DNA of 64,000 nucleotides from Seriola aureovittata (lineage: Eukaryota > Chordata > Actinopteri > Carangiformes > Carangidae): contig NC_079375.1 in assembly GCF_021018895.1 (NCBI RefSeq), positions 20,601,492 through 20,665,491 on the forward strand. The letters run 5' to 3'. Below, in pieces: positions 49,094-61,550 of this stretch; the stretch's first letter is position 1; each line of letters opens with the position of its first letter. The notes under the pieces are model-generated. The model saw only the letters and a program-made list of their open reading frames with translations. It was not told where the DNA came from and made no database searches. Both the position numbers and the translations under genes were made by a program.

Positions 49094-51712
49094 GTAAGAG
49101 ACTGAACGTATCTCGTTATCGATAAGATGTGAATGTTCCTTAATTCCCAACGAAGTATTATAATGTCTTTGTATCTTATGCCGACGCTATCCTGTCTGCA
49201 CTGTGTAGTAATGCCTTTGTTCTGTAGCCTACAACCTAAAACCGCGCGACATTTTTAAAGTTTTGCTAAATTTGCGCAATATCCGTCTGAAGTTTATCAT
49301 GCGAAAGCATAGGGGATTTCATTGGTGCAGAAAACTCATGTTTAACGATGCTCAGGTGGCAGGTTTCCGTCATTTGAGCTTCACAGACGCTATTTTCGAG
49401 AAAAAACATGATCAGCAGTGAAACATCTTGAGTTGCACTGAAAGGTTTTTCGACTCAGTCACATCACGTAGGCTTCTTGTCTGTATTTCGGCTGCGCTCT
49501 TCATCCCTCTCAGGACTTTGAACTGTTGGCATCTGTCTTCCTTTTGACAGCCTACTTTGACAGTTTTTTGTCTGTATGTGTGTGGTTTGAAACACATTTC
49601 TAACTAATGATGTATTGCACCCAGTTACAGCCTAAACACACGTTTCCCATGAAGAATGATGATGAGGGCAAACGAGGTAAGACACATTCCCAGTTAGTGG
49701 TTACTCTTGCAGAGAAGTATTTGAGTTTGGGACAGTTAAAAAGAAAAAGGGAATATATATGTGTAAATGATGTTATGGAAAGTCTGGGTAAACCCACATT
49801 GACACAGTAATGGCAGAGCTGCTGGTTGGGTCCATAAACCAAGTGTTACACGCCCTCACATAATCAATCACTGTCCATTTAGCAGTGAAGTCAAATGAGG
49901 TCAGCTAAGACTTGCTGTCGATAAATAGAGCTAGGTGGTCTCATTATTTTACCCAGTTGAATAAATCAACATAATAAACCAGGAAGGGCTTAATGTGTCT
50001 GACTTGAGTCAATACAGAGACTTGAAAGTGACCTTTTGTAATCTCTGTAACAGTGGAGACTGGAAATATGTTTGTGTTGAACCTTTTGGTGTTTGATTAA
50101 AGCCGCTACTGTTTGTCAGCAAGTCATTTGACAACGACCACAGCGTCATACGTAAATTATGGAGAAAATTAAACTGTTCCGCTGTTACAGTGGCACAAAA
50201 GTAGCAACTGTTTGGTAAAAGTTGCCAAATACACTGCAACGAATGGAAAAAATGTGCCAACATATCACGAAGATATCAATATCAGATAGACGTATGTTGA
50301 ATGGGGGAATTGAAACTGATCAGTTTTGGTGGCTTTCATCTTTCAATGCACCGTTAACAATGAAAGCTATTGTGAGAAATTCTTATGATATTCCTTTACA
50401 GATGTGTTATTGAACCTAAATGTGTCCCAACATTTTAAACATAAAGTCTCATTTAATTGTAATTATGTCTTCTTAAAAAATTTTCTTCATGTGTGAGGAT
50501 GTGTATACAAAATAATTTGGTAGGGATTAGGAAGGAATTGTGTGAATTGGTCACACCACTGCAGTTAATTTCTGTCTGGTCAGATGGACATTGTTACCAC
50601 CACTATTCCTGTAATATTCCACCTATACTGGGATTTATTATCTGTGAAACTCTACTATAGGAACTTCTACTACAGACAGACCACATACAGTTATTCTAAC
50701 TTTGCTGCTGACTTGAACATCTGTCTGAACATCTGTTGGCTATATTTCCGTTCCCAAAACACAAAAATTAAAAACGTAAAATTGATTCATCTCGAGAATA
50801 TTATTCTGGGAATTTCTCTCTTTTGCAAATATTTTTTTTAGAGCTGTGCATCAGTTTGCCATCCCACACTAGCTCTTCTGCCACGCCACAGCAGTGACAT
50901 TTCACTGGCGTGCCATACTGTTACGTTACACTTGTGATATTTAGCTCCATTTCCCTTTTAAGCCTAGTTTATTGCATGTCTACACAGTTGTACATTTCTG
51001 TGCACCCGGTCATGTGGCCACTGCCCCTTTTATCGTCTGTAAGTGCTGAAACAACAGGGCACATACATCCAGCTTCTTGATAAAAGGACTCCGGCTGCCA
51101 GACTGATGACTCACTTACTGGCTGCTTAATGGCTTTACTGGCCATGTGAATACTATACTGCCTTTTCTGTTGTTGGACACTGATGTTTCGTTTCCAGCTG
51201 ATGAATACATGCCTGTCTGCACCGGGCATCTAGTGTTTCAGACTGAGTCACTTTGGTCAGAGTTTGTCATATAAGGAGCAGTGATGAAAAAACAGCTGAC
51301 TGTGAAAACAGGAAGAATCGTATTTGTGTGTGTAATTATATCTGTGTGTATGTGCTGGATGGTAAATTGAACTGTCAAGCATTTTATTTGAAAACGTAGG
51401 AACTGTGCTAGATTCCTTGCATGAAGAGAAGAAGTCCAGCAGCTTTTTCACTTCTCTGGGCGTCCGACTTTTCTTATAACTCAGACTTATCAAAACTACT
51501 TTATACTGTCTACTGTAATGTGTAAATATCTATGATCCTTTACATGCTTGTCAGAGAGAAAGTATTGTGTCCATTTTATGCGGGTAATATGGTCAGGGGT
51601 CTTTGTTGCTGATCTAAGATCACTCTCACACATATATACATATATATTCTTTTTTCATTTGCTGTGCTGTGTGATCTGTCAAATTGTAATCCAGACATTG
51701 TTTGTCTCTCAG

Positions 51713-51782
51713 GCTTGACAGTCTGCTGACGTGAATTCCCGCTCCTCCTCTCGCCACTGGCTCAAGGAGAAAAGCTTCATCT
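51713..51782 (+). other. pde4b: Candidate 5' UTR exon of pde4b
   Basis: A 70-base segment bounded by a strong acceptor (TTTGTCTCTCAG) and a strong donor (GTAAGTTT). It contains stop codons in more than one frame, so it would be non-coding leader. It lies between the CpG-rich region at 49 kb and the pde4b start exon at 61.5 kb. Confidence 0.45.
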
Positions 51783-53881
51783 GTAAGTTTTTTTTTTTTT
51801 TTTTTTACTGCTGACTAAGTACTGTATAATATTTCTTCATTGGTTTCTAAGCAGAAGAGATCAGTTTTCCATGAATTACGGGTCTATTGGTTGAAGAAAT
51901 TACTGTAAGTACAGTACACTGATCTGAGTAAAAGACATTTCTTTAATGCATTTGTACCACTTGGTTCCACTGCGATAGAAATCTACCACTTTAAATGTGA
52001 GAATTTCATGCTTTTCTTTATCTTAAATGATAGTAAACTAATGTCTTTGGGTTTTGAAACACTGGCTGGACAAATCAAACCATTTTAAGGTGTCTCCTTG
52101 GGTTCTGGGAAAATATATTCACTATATATATTTCATGATAATGTATTGACTGAACATATAATTGAATAATCACATCAATGATGGATAATGGATAATAATG
52201 CTGTAGCCAGCCTGTGTGTAAAGGTGGTGGTCGATGAAATCTATTTGTTCACTACCTGTGTCTCCGAGGAGCACAGGTCAAAGCTCCACACTGATTCCTT
52301 TGTGTCTCTGTTGTCATCTGAAGGATTTACAGCCATGTTAACACGGGGGGTGCCAGCTGGTCACACTAACCAAAGCGTCGCTCGGTGCCTCAAACCTTGC
52401 AGACTCTGCCAACCCTTCTGTTACCTCCGTCATTTGTTATGTTTCACCACAAAAGCTTTAATCCATGTAGTTGGCAGCAGGAAGTTTCTTTTTAGTGAAT
52501 GCACAACTGATGAAGTACTCACACAGACAATACTTCAATCACAATACCTCAAGAGGTGTTACATAGGGTGGCTTGAATACGATGAGGTCATTATATGTGT
52601 TTATTATATCAGTATATGTGAGTGTGGGTGTTTGAGTTTGATGGGGTGGAACTGCATCTTAATAAATGGGCTTTTCCAGCAACTCCAATCAAACAATGAC
52701 TCATCAAGAGTCACAGTTGCCATGTGTCCTCGCTCATCAATTATTTATAATTTCTTTGTTTTTTTTTTTCAAGCTTGATAGATATCCGTCTTGGCAGTGG
52801 CAGCAACATGGCACTAAAAGCTCACGATAAATTAGCATTGATTCATTTTTTTTCATCAAATTATTAGAAAGGAAAAATGATAGAATCTGTGATGAATGCT
52901 GAACATGACCTAAGGAGTAAATCTTGAACTTTTTACCTGTTCATTAAATTAGAAACCAACTAAAACTAAAACAGTTTGTAAGACAGCAGATATTGAAATC
53001 AGACCGCTTCCACCAGTTTTAGTTGAAAGTCTTCCTCCTGACTATGATGATATTTACATTACAACATGACAAACACACGGTGCGACAGCAGAACAATCCT
53101 TTACAATCCTTGTGACATGTGGCCACAGGGTCCGGCCTGTCCAGTCTCTCAGCCTCTTTCTTTCTCTCTTTATGTCTGTTCAGTAGAGCAGTGGGTTCCC
53201 TGCATGTGACCTCCACAGTGACGTCATCTTTCAGCTGCCACAAATTGATGTGTTGTTTCTCTTCCTCCTCAACAAACTCCTCTGTCTTCACTTGTCTGAA
53301 AAGCTGGAATCTGCTTCGCTGCGTGGAATGCAAATTTTCCACTGTGACTTGGGTTTTGATTTTTAGAAGTGATCTTAGTTGACAAGTGTTGATTGGCTTT
53401 TTGTTTTTTCAGTCAAAGAAATAACATAGCTTTGGGGTGAGTGATTAAAAAGAACAATGTATAACTGTTGAGTGAGCTTGGATAGATGTCTGCCAATATT
53501 ACATGATCCAAGAAATTATTTTGACGTCTAGAAGCTGAGAGTTAAATGAACACAGACAGTTTTGTCAACAGTTACAACATTGTTTTACTATGTTGTTCTC
53601 AATTATCCACGTATGGAAGTCAACAGGAGGAGGTATAGTTGTTATAACACCCCATAATGTTTACAACTGCATTACGGTGTGTTATAAACTGTTTAAATGT
53701 GTATGTGCTGTTTATAACGACCTGTGACCTTTCTCCCTGACGGTCATTCTTGCTACTGTAGCGTGTTGTGTATTTTGACAGGCCTCCAAATTAGCCAAGA
53801 GTAACTTCAAGGAAAATGTTTAAACCTTTTAAAAAATAATATTTTGTGCCCTAGGAGACTAGAGGGCTCTGTCTTAAAAGC

Positions 53882-54110
53882 AGGGCTGCGATTAATGATT
53901 ATTTTCATCCAAAATAATAATGGATTTGTCATTTGGTGTATTAAATGGTGAAATGTCCCATGCAGAGCCCAAATGACCAACAGTCAAAAAAACAAAATAT
54001 TCAGTTTACTTTTACAAAGAAAAGCATTAGTTATAAAAATAACATAAAAGATTAATCAATTATCAGAATAGTTGCTGATTAAATAGTTGTTGATAACTTT
54101 GCCTGTCCCT
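53882..54110 (+). repeat. Teleost 'GCTGCGATTAATGATTATTTTCAT' type MITE
   Basis: It begins GGGCTGCGATTAATGATTAT and ends around AATAGTTGCTGATTAAATAG, with an internal AAATGGTGAAATGTCCCATG and a CAAAATATTCAGTTTACTTT block. This is a familiar, abundant teleost MITE pattern. A second truncated copy is at 57137-57440. Confidence 0.7.
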
Positions 54111-55479
54111 CACACTGGAGTGACAGTTCATATTTGTAGATACAACAGTTTCATTGAGATAGAATATCCTTAATAATATTCTATGGTTGAAGTCTGGTTT
54201 AGTCCGCGGGTGCAGAGACACGTGCATGAAGCCCAACAACTGCTTTGTGTGGAGGACATGCCCACACAGACACTGTGGGAAGAAGGGATAAGTTTAGACG
54301 AGATAACACAGTGTGTGCCTTTTTTTAAAACCTATTGCAACCTTCTAGCGCTGTCTGTCTACTTTTTGTTGACATACAGTTCTCAACCTTATACATTCAT
54401 ACAAAATTAACCAACTAACCCTCCACTGAACATGTCTGGCCAAATATTGATCGGCATCATATTCAATGCTGTATGAAGTGCATTAAAATGGATGTGTCTA
54501 AGAAGGCAGTGGGCCAGACGGGGTTTAGAAACCTTGAGCACAAAACATTTAAGTAAAGGAAACTAATTGTAATCAATATGCTGTAGTTTATACAGTAGAG
54601 TGTTTTGTTGTTGCGTATAGGAGTCATGTATGTCTGCGCTTATTTAGAGTAGTAGCAGCCGTGCACATCATCTTATAAAGTAATGTTTGTTTTATAACTT
54701 CATTAAAATGTCCATCTAAATGTTTCAAAAATTAGGTCACATAGTTTTCATTTGAACCAGATTCAGGTTTTATTCCATGGCTAACGATGTACAGTATATA
54801 CTTTTAGCCACAGCAAAACTAGTCTGGGGGGGGGGGGGCAGTGTGGTCCTAGGTGGGATTTGCATCATGAGCAGTAATGAATTAGTTTGTATCCTCTCGG
54901 CCATTTGTTTAACATTTGTCTTTTGTTCTAAAATAACTGCTTTCATAGCGAACATTATGAAACAAATGAAACAAAAGGCTGCACACAACAGTATCATGTT
55001 AATGGACTAACGACAACAATACAACAACCGCTTGGTTTCATGAAACTTGTGTCGTTGTGCTTTTAAGTAACCTTGTAACTGTGTAATTAAAAGAAGACAG
55101 TGAGTTTGAAGCCTTTGTGCTCCAGACAGCACGTTCTATAACCTGTGGAACAAAAGAGACGAGGCTGAGCTTCTTTTTCTCCGTCTCCTCTTTCTTCTAG
55201 TTGCTTCTAGGAATCGTCAACAGTGATTTTGTTTTTTTCTTCTTTTCAACCTTGAGCTCGATTTTCTGAAGGTTGACATGACAAACAATAAAATGTTCAC
55301 ATGCTTTCAGAATGTATCAGTAAAATGAGTCCAGTGTAGATGCCATATGATAAGATACCGAAATCTCATCTTTTTACTAAATACAATATAAAGTAGATGC
55401 ATTTCAATTTGCAGTCAGAACAGCTAGTATTTTTTACTGTGCAATCTTTTTTTATCACCTGAGAAATACAGTATATAAA

Positions 55480-56042
55480 GTGCATTCACAAAGTGTTCAG
55501 ACCCTTTCAATTTTTGCATTGTTATGTGGCAGCTTCATGTCAAAAAGGAAAGCTGAAATATCACCCTGACATAAGTATTCAGACCCTTTGCTATGACACT
55601 TGAAATTCAACTCAGGTGCCTCCCATTTCTCTTGCTCATTTTTGATTGGAGACCACCTGTAGTCAATTCAGCTGATTGGACATGATTTGAAAAGGCACAC
55701 ACTCAGCTGGTCTGGTTTTTGCTCTGATATGCATTGTCCGCTGTTAGACAGGTGTGTGCCTTTCCAAATCATGTCCAATCAGCTGAATTGACGACAGGTG
55801 GTCTCCAATCAAAAATGAGCAAGAGAAATGGGAGGCACCTGAGCTGAATTTCAAGAGCCAAAGCAAAGGGTCTGAATACTTATGTCAGTTTTGTCTAATT
55901 TTCTGTTTTCGCTTTTTCATTATGCGGTGTAGATCAATGAAGGGAAAAATAATAATAATTAAATTTTAGCATATGGCTGCAACATAACAAATGTGAAAAA
56001 TCTGAAGGGGTCTGAATACTTTCTGAATGTTCTGTAAATGCA
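55480..56042. mobile_element. Tc1-type MITE with a long internal palindrome
   Basis: The ends are inverted repeats: from 55480, TGCATTCACAAAGTGTTCAG and CAATTTTTGCATTGTTATGT; the reverse complement of 55968-56041 gives the matching TGCATTTACAGAACATTCAG, ATTCAGACCCC and TTATGTTGCAGC. These are Tc1-like terminal motifs. Inside, 55568-55702 and 55752-55886 form 135-base arms that are near-perfect reverse complements around a 49-base loop. No transposase is present. Confidence 0.85.
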
Positions 56043-56874
56043 CAGTGTCTTTTTATTTGGTCTTTTAACTTCAGCTCAGTGTCAGAAAATCAGCCCAAGG
56101 GCAAGTCTGACAGGCAGTGATTCAAAGTATTTCCATGGACACTGAACATCAGTGACATCAGTTATGTCGTCAGCGGACATGCGTTGCGTTGCGTTCCAAT
56201 TGTTGTTCCTGAGGTGTGAATAAAGTGGGTGTGTTGTTGTTGTTAAGAACCGATACATGTGGGTGGGCCCAACAGTCAAACAGGACCTGCCGCTGTGCTG
56301 TCAACAGCAGCTGTGTCTTGTGACCACAGCTGCTTACTTCTCCATTTAGCAGTCACAGTTTGATGAAGTGATATTTGAAACCTCACGTTGAATATTGATT
56401 CATCTTCCACTGAATGGTTCAAAGCTGGGTAAGTTCAGGCTTAATAACTGCCTAGCATGTTTTTTGGTTTTTGCTGTTAATGGTTTTCTCTGGATGTTAA
56501 TGAGTGACCACTGTAAAGTCAATCCATCATGGTTGTGGCACACAGATGGTTATGAAAGCTCGCATTGTTGGACTGCAGGATAATTGAATGTATTATTAAT
56601 GGAGTTCTAAACATTATTTCCTGAGGCTCTTTTGTTTTGGTGCCACAAAAGCTACTTTTGTGTGGGTGTCTGGTGATTTTCAGTGTATGACAGCTAGTGA
56701 CTCACCCGCTACAGTTCTCCGTTGTGCGTGGACACCGTGTGACATACGTAGATTGACTGGTCAGATAGGCAGAAATGCAGCCCTGCTAACCTCGTAGGTA
56801 AAATATGTGACAGATGTGCAAACATTGGTTATGATAGCGTTTTGAGTTCCCCATTTTACAGTACATGCCATCAG

Positions 56875-57115
56875 AGCATTAACATCCATCCATTCTCACT
56901 CCAGCTTATTCCTGTTCAAGGCCACTGGGGATGGTAGTGGGGAGCTGATGTCTCTTTCAGGATACAGGCAGGAAAAGGGTCTGAACAGGTCACTCGTCTA
57001 TCACATGCACAAGCCCATTCACACTCAGATTCACACCGGCACACAAGTCAGAGTTTCACTTCACTTAATGTGCACGTCTTTGGACTGTGACCCACACAAC
57101 TCCACACAAAACCAC
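56875..57115 (+). repeat. Degraded common teleost dispersed repeat
   Basis: Blocks CATCCATCCATTCTCACTCC, AGGCCACTGGGGATGG, CACATGCACAAGCCCATTCACACTCAGATTCACAC and TGCACGTCTTTGGACTGTG follow the order of a very frequent teleost repeat. It is non-coding and diverged. Confidence 0.6.
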
Positions 57116-57136
57116 CAACCACACTAACCACTTATT

Positions 57137-57440
57137 TTAATTATTGATTCGTCTGCTGATCAGTTTTTTTTTTGTTGTTGTTGTTTTTTTTTTTGATCAA
57201 TTAGCTAAATAATGCCGATAGGAATTTCCCAGAGCCCAAGGTGGAGTCTTTAAATAGCTGGTTTTGTCAGGCCAACAGTCCAAAGCTCAAACTATACAAT
57301 TCACAATGATATTAAATGTAAAATCCTCAGATTTTAGAAGTTGCATCAAGTACATTTTATGCATTTTAGCTTAATAAATAACTTAAATGATAATGAATTA
57401 ATGCCAATTAAGTTTCTCTCAATCAACAACAATAGATTAA
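57137..57440 (+). repeat. Second copy of the 'GATTAATGATTATTTTCAT' type MITE
   Basis: It carries the family's GATCAATTAGCTAAATAATG, TTTCCCAGAGCCCAAGGTGG and TTAGAAGTTGCATCAAG blocks, which the truncated copy at 53882 lacks. A T-rich run with (GTT)n at about 57165-57195 interrupts it. The beginning of the 224-codon open frame at 57341 falls inside this repeat. Confidence 0.6.
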
Positions 57441-59119
57441 ATTGCCTCAGTGCTGCCTCAAATGCCACCATACAGTGTGTTGGGGAAAATGATGCACTTG
57501 ATCTGCTGCAGTCTTTTCTCTCTTCTCTTCGCCCAAAGGCAACACACTGTCCTCATACATACTTAATGCATATGTCGAAAACTTTTTTAGGTTTGATGGC
57601 AGAAATAATAGCCTTAAAGCGAAGTCCATCCATGGCCCTTCAAAATGTCCTTGAGTTGTACATAAAGAAAAGAAGCAGTCTGCTTTTTGTTATTTTCGCT
57701 GTTGCAGTGATGATAAATGCCTCACACACTATCCCCTGGTGTTCTCTTCAAAATTCTTACAATCAGCATCTTGAGTGCTGTCTCATGACCTTACAATCTG
57801 TTTTTTCCCGATTTCACATCAACAACCAATTATTTGTAGAGGTACAGGCAGCCACCACGGGGATGGCCTATTGCTGGGGTTACAAGTATGAGAGGTCACT
57901 TGAAGTTTCTCTCTGTTTTGTTGTTATCCTCTTTAAACTGAGCGGTCTCTTGGATTTAAATGCTCTTCAGACACTCATATGCTCATTCCTCCCTCCTGTA
58001 TTGACAGAGCTCTGACCTTTCACACTGAACTGATTATAGCTGGGAACAAGCATCATAAGAAAACAATTATGTAACCCCCGTTCATCCCGTAGTAGTCTTA
58101 ATAAGAAGATTCTTTATTCCACGGATGCAAGTACAGCTTCAACAGTAATTACTACTATGTCTTTTCAAACAAACAGAGTAATAGATAATGAAAACCAAAG
58201 CCCTACAAAGTAGTTACAAACCAGATGCACACATACGTTAATTAAAATCCAAGCTAGCAGTGTAATGATCTCATCGAGTAGAAATATTCTCAAGGCACAA
58301 GTGACGTGAATGGATTAATACATTGGCAATGTTAACAAACAAATCAGTCTTTGTGGCTGTAAAATACAAATACTCATTGATAAAGGACTTTTTATGTTTC
58401 AATCCAACATTAAATGATCCAGGCTTTGGTTGAACACTGATGAACTGTGTTTAGTTACCCTGAACAGTAATTTTTTCCTCACACTAGTCAAGTCCTTGGA
58501 GATACCGCAACCTTTGCAAACGAACTTTTGAAGCACAGAAACAAACAATTAAATATTGTATGCTACCTGAAATCACAGTAAGTGGTCTCTTGGAGGCAAA
58601 CAACTCCCCGAACTGCTTGTGACAAAATAAAACACAGCTACACGGTCGCCGTTTATTGAGCCTTTTGGATATGGTGTGCACAGAGGGAAGTGCTTCTTAG
58701 TGTCCTGACCTTTCTGAACATTTCCTCTGATGATTTGTGCTAATAGTCTTAAAACCATTATAGGATCACACCTATCATTGCTGAAACCTCTTTCCGTCTG
58801 TCGTCTCTGCTTGTTCCATAAAGAAATTTTTGGCTCTGGGGTCCATTCATCCAACCTTAATTTATACCAGCTTGATCTTTTATGGAAGGACTTGAGAAAA
58901 ACTTTTTAAGGATGCTGTGACAGAATGATTGAAAGAGCCTGAGGTTCCCCAGGGTTTTTTTTAATTTTACATTCAATTTGGAACAATAAAACAATTTTCT
59001 GATGGGAAGAAAATTTATGAAATGGGGCTTTTCTGAGAGGATCATAGTTGAAGCGTTAAATGATCTAACAAGTTGTCATTATAATGTTTTGATTATTTCG
59101 CTTGATCAATATGAAAAAT

Positions 59120-59480
59120 AACTTAACCATAATGTTTATAGCCACTCTAGAGATGTGGGTTTTTTTTTTTTAATCTAGCGCCATCATCAGATCAGAATTT
59201 CTTTATTTTGTTTTATGACCAAATTTCTGCAAAACTAGTGTCATTCGCATCAGTCTTAAGTGCAATTTGTATTTAGTGCTAATTAACAAGTGCTTGAATC
59301 TTAATATTTTAAACTGAGATGATGAACATAATAAACCTTTTACCTGCTAAACATCAGCATGTTAGCATTGCCACTGTTAGCATGTCAGCATATTCATCTG
59401 AAAATTTATCTCAAAGCCCTGCTGTGCCTAAGTGCAGCCTCACAGACTCATTAGTTTTGTCTTTTAGCGGGGATGTTATG
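59120..59480 (+). repeat. 'AGCATGTTAGCAT' teleost repeat, copy 3
   Basis: Truncated copy with TTTAGTGCTAATTAACAAGT, ACATCAGCATGTTAGCATTG, CATGTCAGCATATTCATC, CAAAGCCCTGCTGTGCCTAA and GTGCAGCCTCACAGACTC in the same order as copies 1 and 2. Confidence 0.75.
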
Positions 59481-60249
59481 ATAGAAAATGATTTGATCCA
59501 GTTAACATATGCTGAAAATGTGTATACTTTAGAGCTGGCAGGTACTAGAGCACATATATGACAGTGAGAACAACTTGGACTGACACTTATCTGATTTATT
59601 TATTTAACTGTAACTGTATCATGATGTATAAATAATTTGAATAGTTTCTTATGAACCACCGAATACATCTATGCGACCTCATACATTATTGAGAACCTCT
59701 CCCTCCTGCTGAGATTTGAACCAGCAGCTGAAGAGTTTTCTTACAGAAACACTGAAACACTCACAGCACTGAATCGCTGTGTGATCTGCTGCCATTTCAC
59801 CTCTCGTCATTTTTTTTTTTTTTTTTTTTTTTAAATAATCGCTGAGGACAGGATGAAGCCGCAAACAGTTTGTTTTGAAAGCTACAAACAAGATTGGGTT
59901 GTTTGCACAGATGAAAAACTCTCTTCTCGTGCCACTTGACTTGGCAGCAGCTGGAGAGCAGCGACAACAGCCTCCCTCAGCAGTCGTCCTACACTGACGA
60001 CGACACAGTGCCTGGCAAAGGGGGAAATGTGGGAGGGTTGACACAGGGTGGATCAAGAGTGACATGGAAAATATTGATTCATTTCTGCCACATAGATTAG
60101 TCACCCATGTGTACGCAGAACAGGCTGCCAGAGGAGACCCGACTAAAAGACCTTCAGGCACATACTATCACACAACTCCCTCCACTGGGTGTATGTTAAG
60201 CCCTGATGCATACCAGGGTTAAACGAGCCTTGTTTTTGTTTTGGCATAT

Positions 60250-60985
60250 TTTAGCAGATTTTACTACAAATCCCACTCGACATCACTGTTACCCATGAAG
60301 CTAACATTAACCTTTTCATGTACTAATCACCATGTGTATTAAGTACTGAGGGCTGACATTTATTTCGTTGGTCTTTACCGGTTTTTGATTCAAATCAGAA
60401 TACGGCCAGTTTTAAACTTTTTAGGCAACTTTAGTGCAGAATCTGGTATTTAGACACATTTAAGAAGTTTAATTTATTTGTTAAATGGCAAAAGGGGCAG
60501 ACATAGTCTACAGCTGTGCTTAAGCTCTGTTAAACTCTATGTGGGAACAGCTCACAATGACAATGCTAACATGCTAATGTTTCACCATCTTATTTTAGTT
60601 CGTTTGCATTTTAACATTTGCTCATTTGCACTAAACACAAATTGCAGCTGATGGGAATGTCATTGGTTTTGCAGGTATTTGGTCATAAACCAAAATATTG
60701 GACAAATACAAACTTTGCCCTAATAGTGGCGCTAATGGTTACTACAGTTCATTTCTGTGGGAGACACGAGTATCAATCCATCCAATAGATTATATATCTC
60801 ACATAAAACCAGAAATGTCAGACTCATACTGGTGCCAAGGGAAAAATCAGGGAAACACAAAGTTACATAAAGTTTCATTTCAATCGATACCTGTTGAGAT
60901 ATTTAAGTCTGGGCCGAGGTGTTTACGATAAACCAATATTGCCATCCCCAGAGTCATGCTGCCATGCCGCTAGCATGGCTAGAAA
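60250..60985 (-). repeat. 'AGCATGTTAGCAT' teleost repeat, copy 4 (inverted)
   Basis: Reverse-strand copy: CAATGACAATGCTAACATGC at about 60556, GCTGATGGGAATGTCATTGG, GGTCATAAACCAAAATATTG, CTGTTGAGATATTTAAGTCT and GCCGCTAGCATGGCTAG at the far end. It lies about 770 bases from copy 3 in the opposite orientation. Confidence 0.7.
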
Positions 60986-61370
60986 CATTTCTTAAAGTAT
61001 CAAAAAAGGATTTTTTTTTTTTGGTATTGGTGCTTTTTACTGTGTTTTTTACTTTTGTTTCAGTTCATTCCAATACAATATGAATATCTGCTTGTACAAA
61101 CTTGTAACTGCTGAGATAGGTAATCCCCACAGTTCATGTAATGTCTGCTTTTTTGTTTAAGTTGTGTAATTCAGTGCGTAATGCAGCGCAGTGTAGACTT
61201 GTCAAATTACTGCATTCAGAACTGCATCGTCAAGTCAGGACCATAACGCAAGTCAAGCAACACCTGCAGACGTGATGTTTAGTGTGAGGGAGGCAGAATA
61301 ACTTTTGGGACTGGTTACTTTATCATTGCCTTCCCTTCCCTGCCTCCTCCTCTCTGTTTCCCATGTGCAG

Positions 61371-61550
61371 GCGTACTGGTGAGGCTGCCCAGAGCAGGAG
61401 AAGCAGGAAAGAGCTGCCTTTTCAGAGGGAGGATCAGATCTGAGACACAGAGAGAGAGAGAGAGGGGGGAGAGAGAGAGAGAGAGAGTCTGGCTGAGCAT
61501 CCCTCAGGATGAAGAAAAGCAGGAGCGCACAAGGGGTTACACCAGACGAT
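61371..61550 (+). CDS. pde4b: pde4b first coding exon, PDE4B1-type long form (partial gene)
   Basis: A pyrimidine-rich acceptor (CCATGTGCAG, exon from 61371) opens a leader with a GA tract. The coding part starts at ATG 61509 and gives MKKSRSAQGVTPDD, ending at a consensus donor GTAAGT (61551) in phase 0. Mammalian PDE4B1 begins MKKSRSVMTVMADD and splices at exactly the same residue, so the match covers start, length and junction. PDE4B hydrolyses cAMP; long forms carry the UCR1 and UCR2 regulatory modules, which are encoded further downstream, outside this window. The short peptide is the only coding evidence, but position next to leprot agrees with 1p31 synteny. No second coding exon was seen before 64000. 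Confidence 0.8.
61449..61487 (+). repeat. (GA)n tract in the pde4b leader
   Basis: Purine GA dinucleotide run with a short G insertion, ending about 22 bases before the pde4b ATG. It would be transcribed in the 5' UTR. Confidence 0.9.

Larger units (their letters stand above)
49094..61370 (+). other. Likely pde4b 5' introns
   Basis: If the leader exons are right, this 12 kb is intron apart from the candidate exon at 51713. It holds the repeats listed separately and a 13-base G run (54826-54838). No other gene could be assigned. The open frames at 52188-52778 and 57341-58015 are treated in findings. Confidence 0.45.

Noticed and set aside
49648..49675. Short coding exon starting MKNDDEGKR followed by donor GTAAGA
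   Set aside because: The donor is good, but nothing links it to a known gene and the frame has no partner exon; kept only as a note.
52188..52778. 196-codon open frame in the pde4b 5' region
   Set aside because: No recognised domain, no splice support, and it runs into a poly-T tract; probably chance.
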